Shown here: one piece after another, positions 5,146-5,828 of the stretch
Position numbering within the stretch: position 1 is the stretch's first letter
How the letters are laid out: every line of letters starts with the position of its first letter
Source: DAIOSQ01 sp036752465
GTDB taxonomy: Bacteria > Pseudomonadota > Gammaproteobacteria > Legionellales > Legionellaceae
Direction of reading: 5' to 3'
DNA: 5,828 nucleotides
NCBI GenBank assembly: GCA_036752465.1
Contig: DAIOSQ010000112.1
Coordinates: 1-5,828 of the forward strand
Program-made: the position numbers and the translations under genes
The notes under the pieces: generated by a model
Seen by the model: the letters and a program-made list of their open reading frames with translations, nothing else
What the model was told of the DNA's origin: nothing
Database searches by the model: none

Positions 5146-5828
5146 CTAAAGGCTCTTGGGTTTATCGTGTTCGGTCGCTGTCTGACCGGCCTCATCCGTT
5201 GTGCCTATTAGATTTTGTAAGCGCTCTTTAGTCGCCGTAGTAACACCGGTTGCTGCATGATCCAGAAGGTGCGCGGCTAAATAGTTAGCAACATCTTTAA
5301 GGAGACGGATTCCATTGGCTGACTTAAGCACACCATGCTTTTTTCCCGAATCAACATTAAATGCCTCTGGCACCATCACTCTGCCTCCCAGATCAGTAAC
5401 TATCGCTGACACCTGTGTTTTCACCTCAGGCGAAAAGCGCGCATCATGATCATCGAGTACCGCATAAATGAATTGATGAAGCAACAGTTCTGGCTTAGTA
5501 TGCGAACCAGCTGAAAAACGCACACCATTGGCAATTTGTGCCTGCAAATAGTCTTTAAAGTGAGCAAACAACAACTCAATTGGGGCTTCATTGCCCGCGG
5601 GTTTCTCCGGATTGCTTGCATATTGCTCTGGTTCAGCTGCTGCAACGCGCTTTAATTGCATTGCGGCATCGATTAGGGTTTGACGTGCGACTGCGCACGC
5701 CTCATATTCCGTCTCTAATGCGCTAAATTTTTTTTGCCATTCATCACTGGGATCTTCCTGAAAACCGTCTTGCTTCTGTTTCGCTCTCAGTTCATCAAGC
5801 ATAGCGTTGATGTGTCTGTCGAGTTGAC
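5146..5828 (-). CDS. Uncharacterised helical protein, C-terminal 226 residues (runs off right edge)
   Basis: The frame is open from the right edge to a TAG at 5148-5146. An ATG at 5802 would give 218 residues, but no ribosome-binding site precedes it and the frame continues without a stop through the last codon, so the gene most likely begins outside the window. The visible part starts with a charged, coiled-coil-like stretch (ELRAKQKQ through about residue 65, rich in Lys, Glu and Gln), continues with helical segments (LLFAHFKDYLQAQI; LLLHQFIYAVLDDH; GIRLLKDVANYLAAHLL), and ends in a polar Thr/Ala/Glu tail (DEAGQTATEHDKPKSL). It has one cysteine, no membrane segment and no motif I can assign. 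It converges with the six-cysteine gene. It resembles the 336-residue neighbour only in general character; I see no alignable sequence. Confidence 0.8.
   Translation of the reverse strand, partial: QLDRHINAMLDELRAKQKQDGFQEDPSDEWQKKFSALETEYEACAVARQTLIDAAMQLKRVAAAEPEQYASNPEKPAGNEAPIELLFAHFKDYLQAQIANGVRFSAGSHTKPELLLHQFIYAVLDDHDARFSPEVKTQVSAIVTDLGGRVMVPEAFNVDSGKKHGVLKSANGIRLLKDVANYLAAHLLDHAATGVTTATKERLQNLIGTTDEAGQTATEHDKPKSL

Noticed and set aside
5421..5645. Minus-strand open frame of 74 codons
   Set aside because: Alternative frame inside the longer minus-strand gene at the right edge.

Overview
The window looks like chromosomal DNA from a gammaproteobacterium. The evidence is an MreB almost collinear with the E. 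coli protein, MreC and MreD in the classical mreBCD order, and an NADP-type isocitrate dehydrogenase of the E. coli family. The DNA is moderately AT-rich. The mixture of core genes with orphan helical proteins and tiny Cys-rich exported proteins is reminiscent of host-associated lineages such as Legionellales, but that placement is a guess from gene content. No mobile element, CRISPR array, tRNA or rRNA was seen.

Left part (1-3137, all on the minus strand). Transcription runs mreB > mreC > mreD > icd. mreB-mreC-mreD form a tightly packed shape-determining operon: the mreB end overlaps or abuts mreC, and mreC and mreD share one base in TGATG. icd follows after a 52-base gap that holds both a hairpin with a T-run and a promoter-like pair. 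Only the first 218 codons of icd are genuine. At position 23 the gene stops resembling icd and the outermost 26 bases are an exact inverted copy of 183-208, which points to a fold-back chimera at a contig end rather than biology.

Middle (3138-3554). Upstream of mreB is a previously easy-to-miss 58-codon gene for a Cys-rich lipoprotein on the minus strand (3247-3423). Between it and the divergent plus-strand gene lies a short AT-rich region with back-to-back sigma70-type promoters whose -35 elements are spanned by a 28-bp dyad. mreB seems to have its own promoter (3169-3197) with a 14-bp palindrome over the -35 box.

Right part (3555-5828). This is accessory-looking. It holds a 336-residue helical protein with no family I recognise (+), a 144-residue protein with one membrane segment and a six-cysteine C-terminal domain (+), and, convergent with it, the C-terminal 226 residues of an unknown helical protein (-) that runs off the right edge.

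The best candidates for something undescribed are the two small exported Cys-rich proteins, the divergent lipoprotein/helical-protein pair with a shared operator-like dyad, and an 11-bp hairpin at the start of mreC that could set the MreB:MreC ratio.
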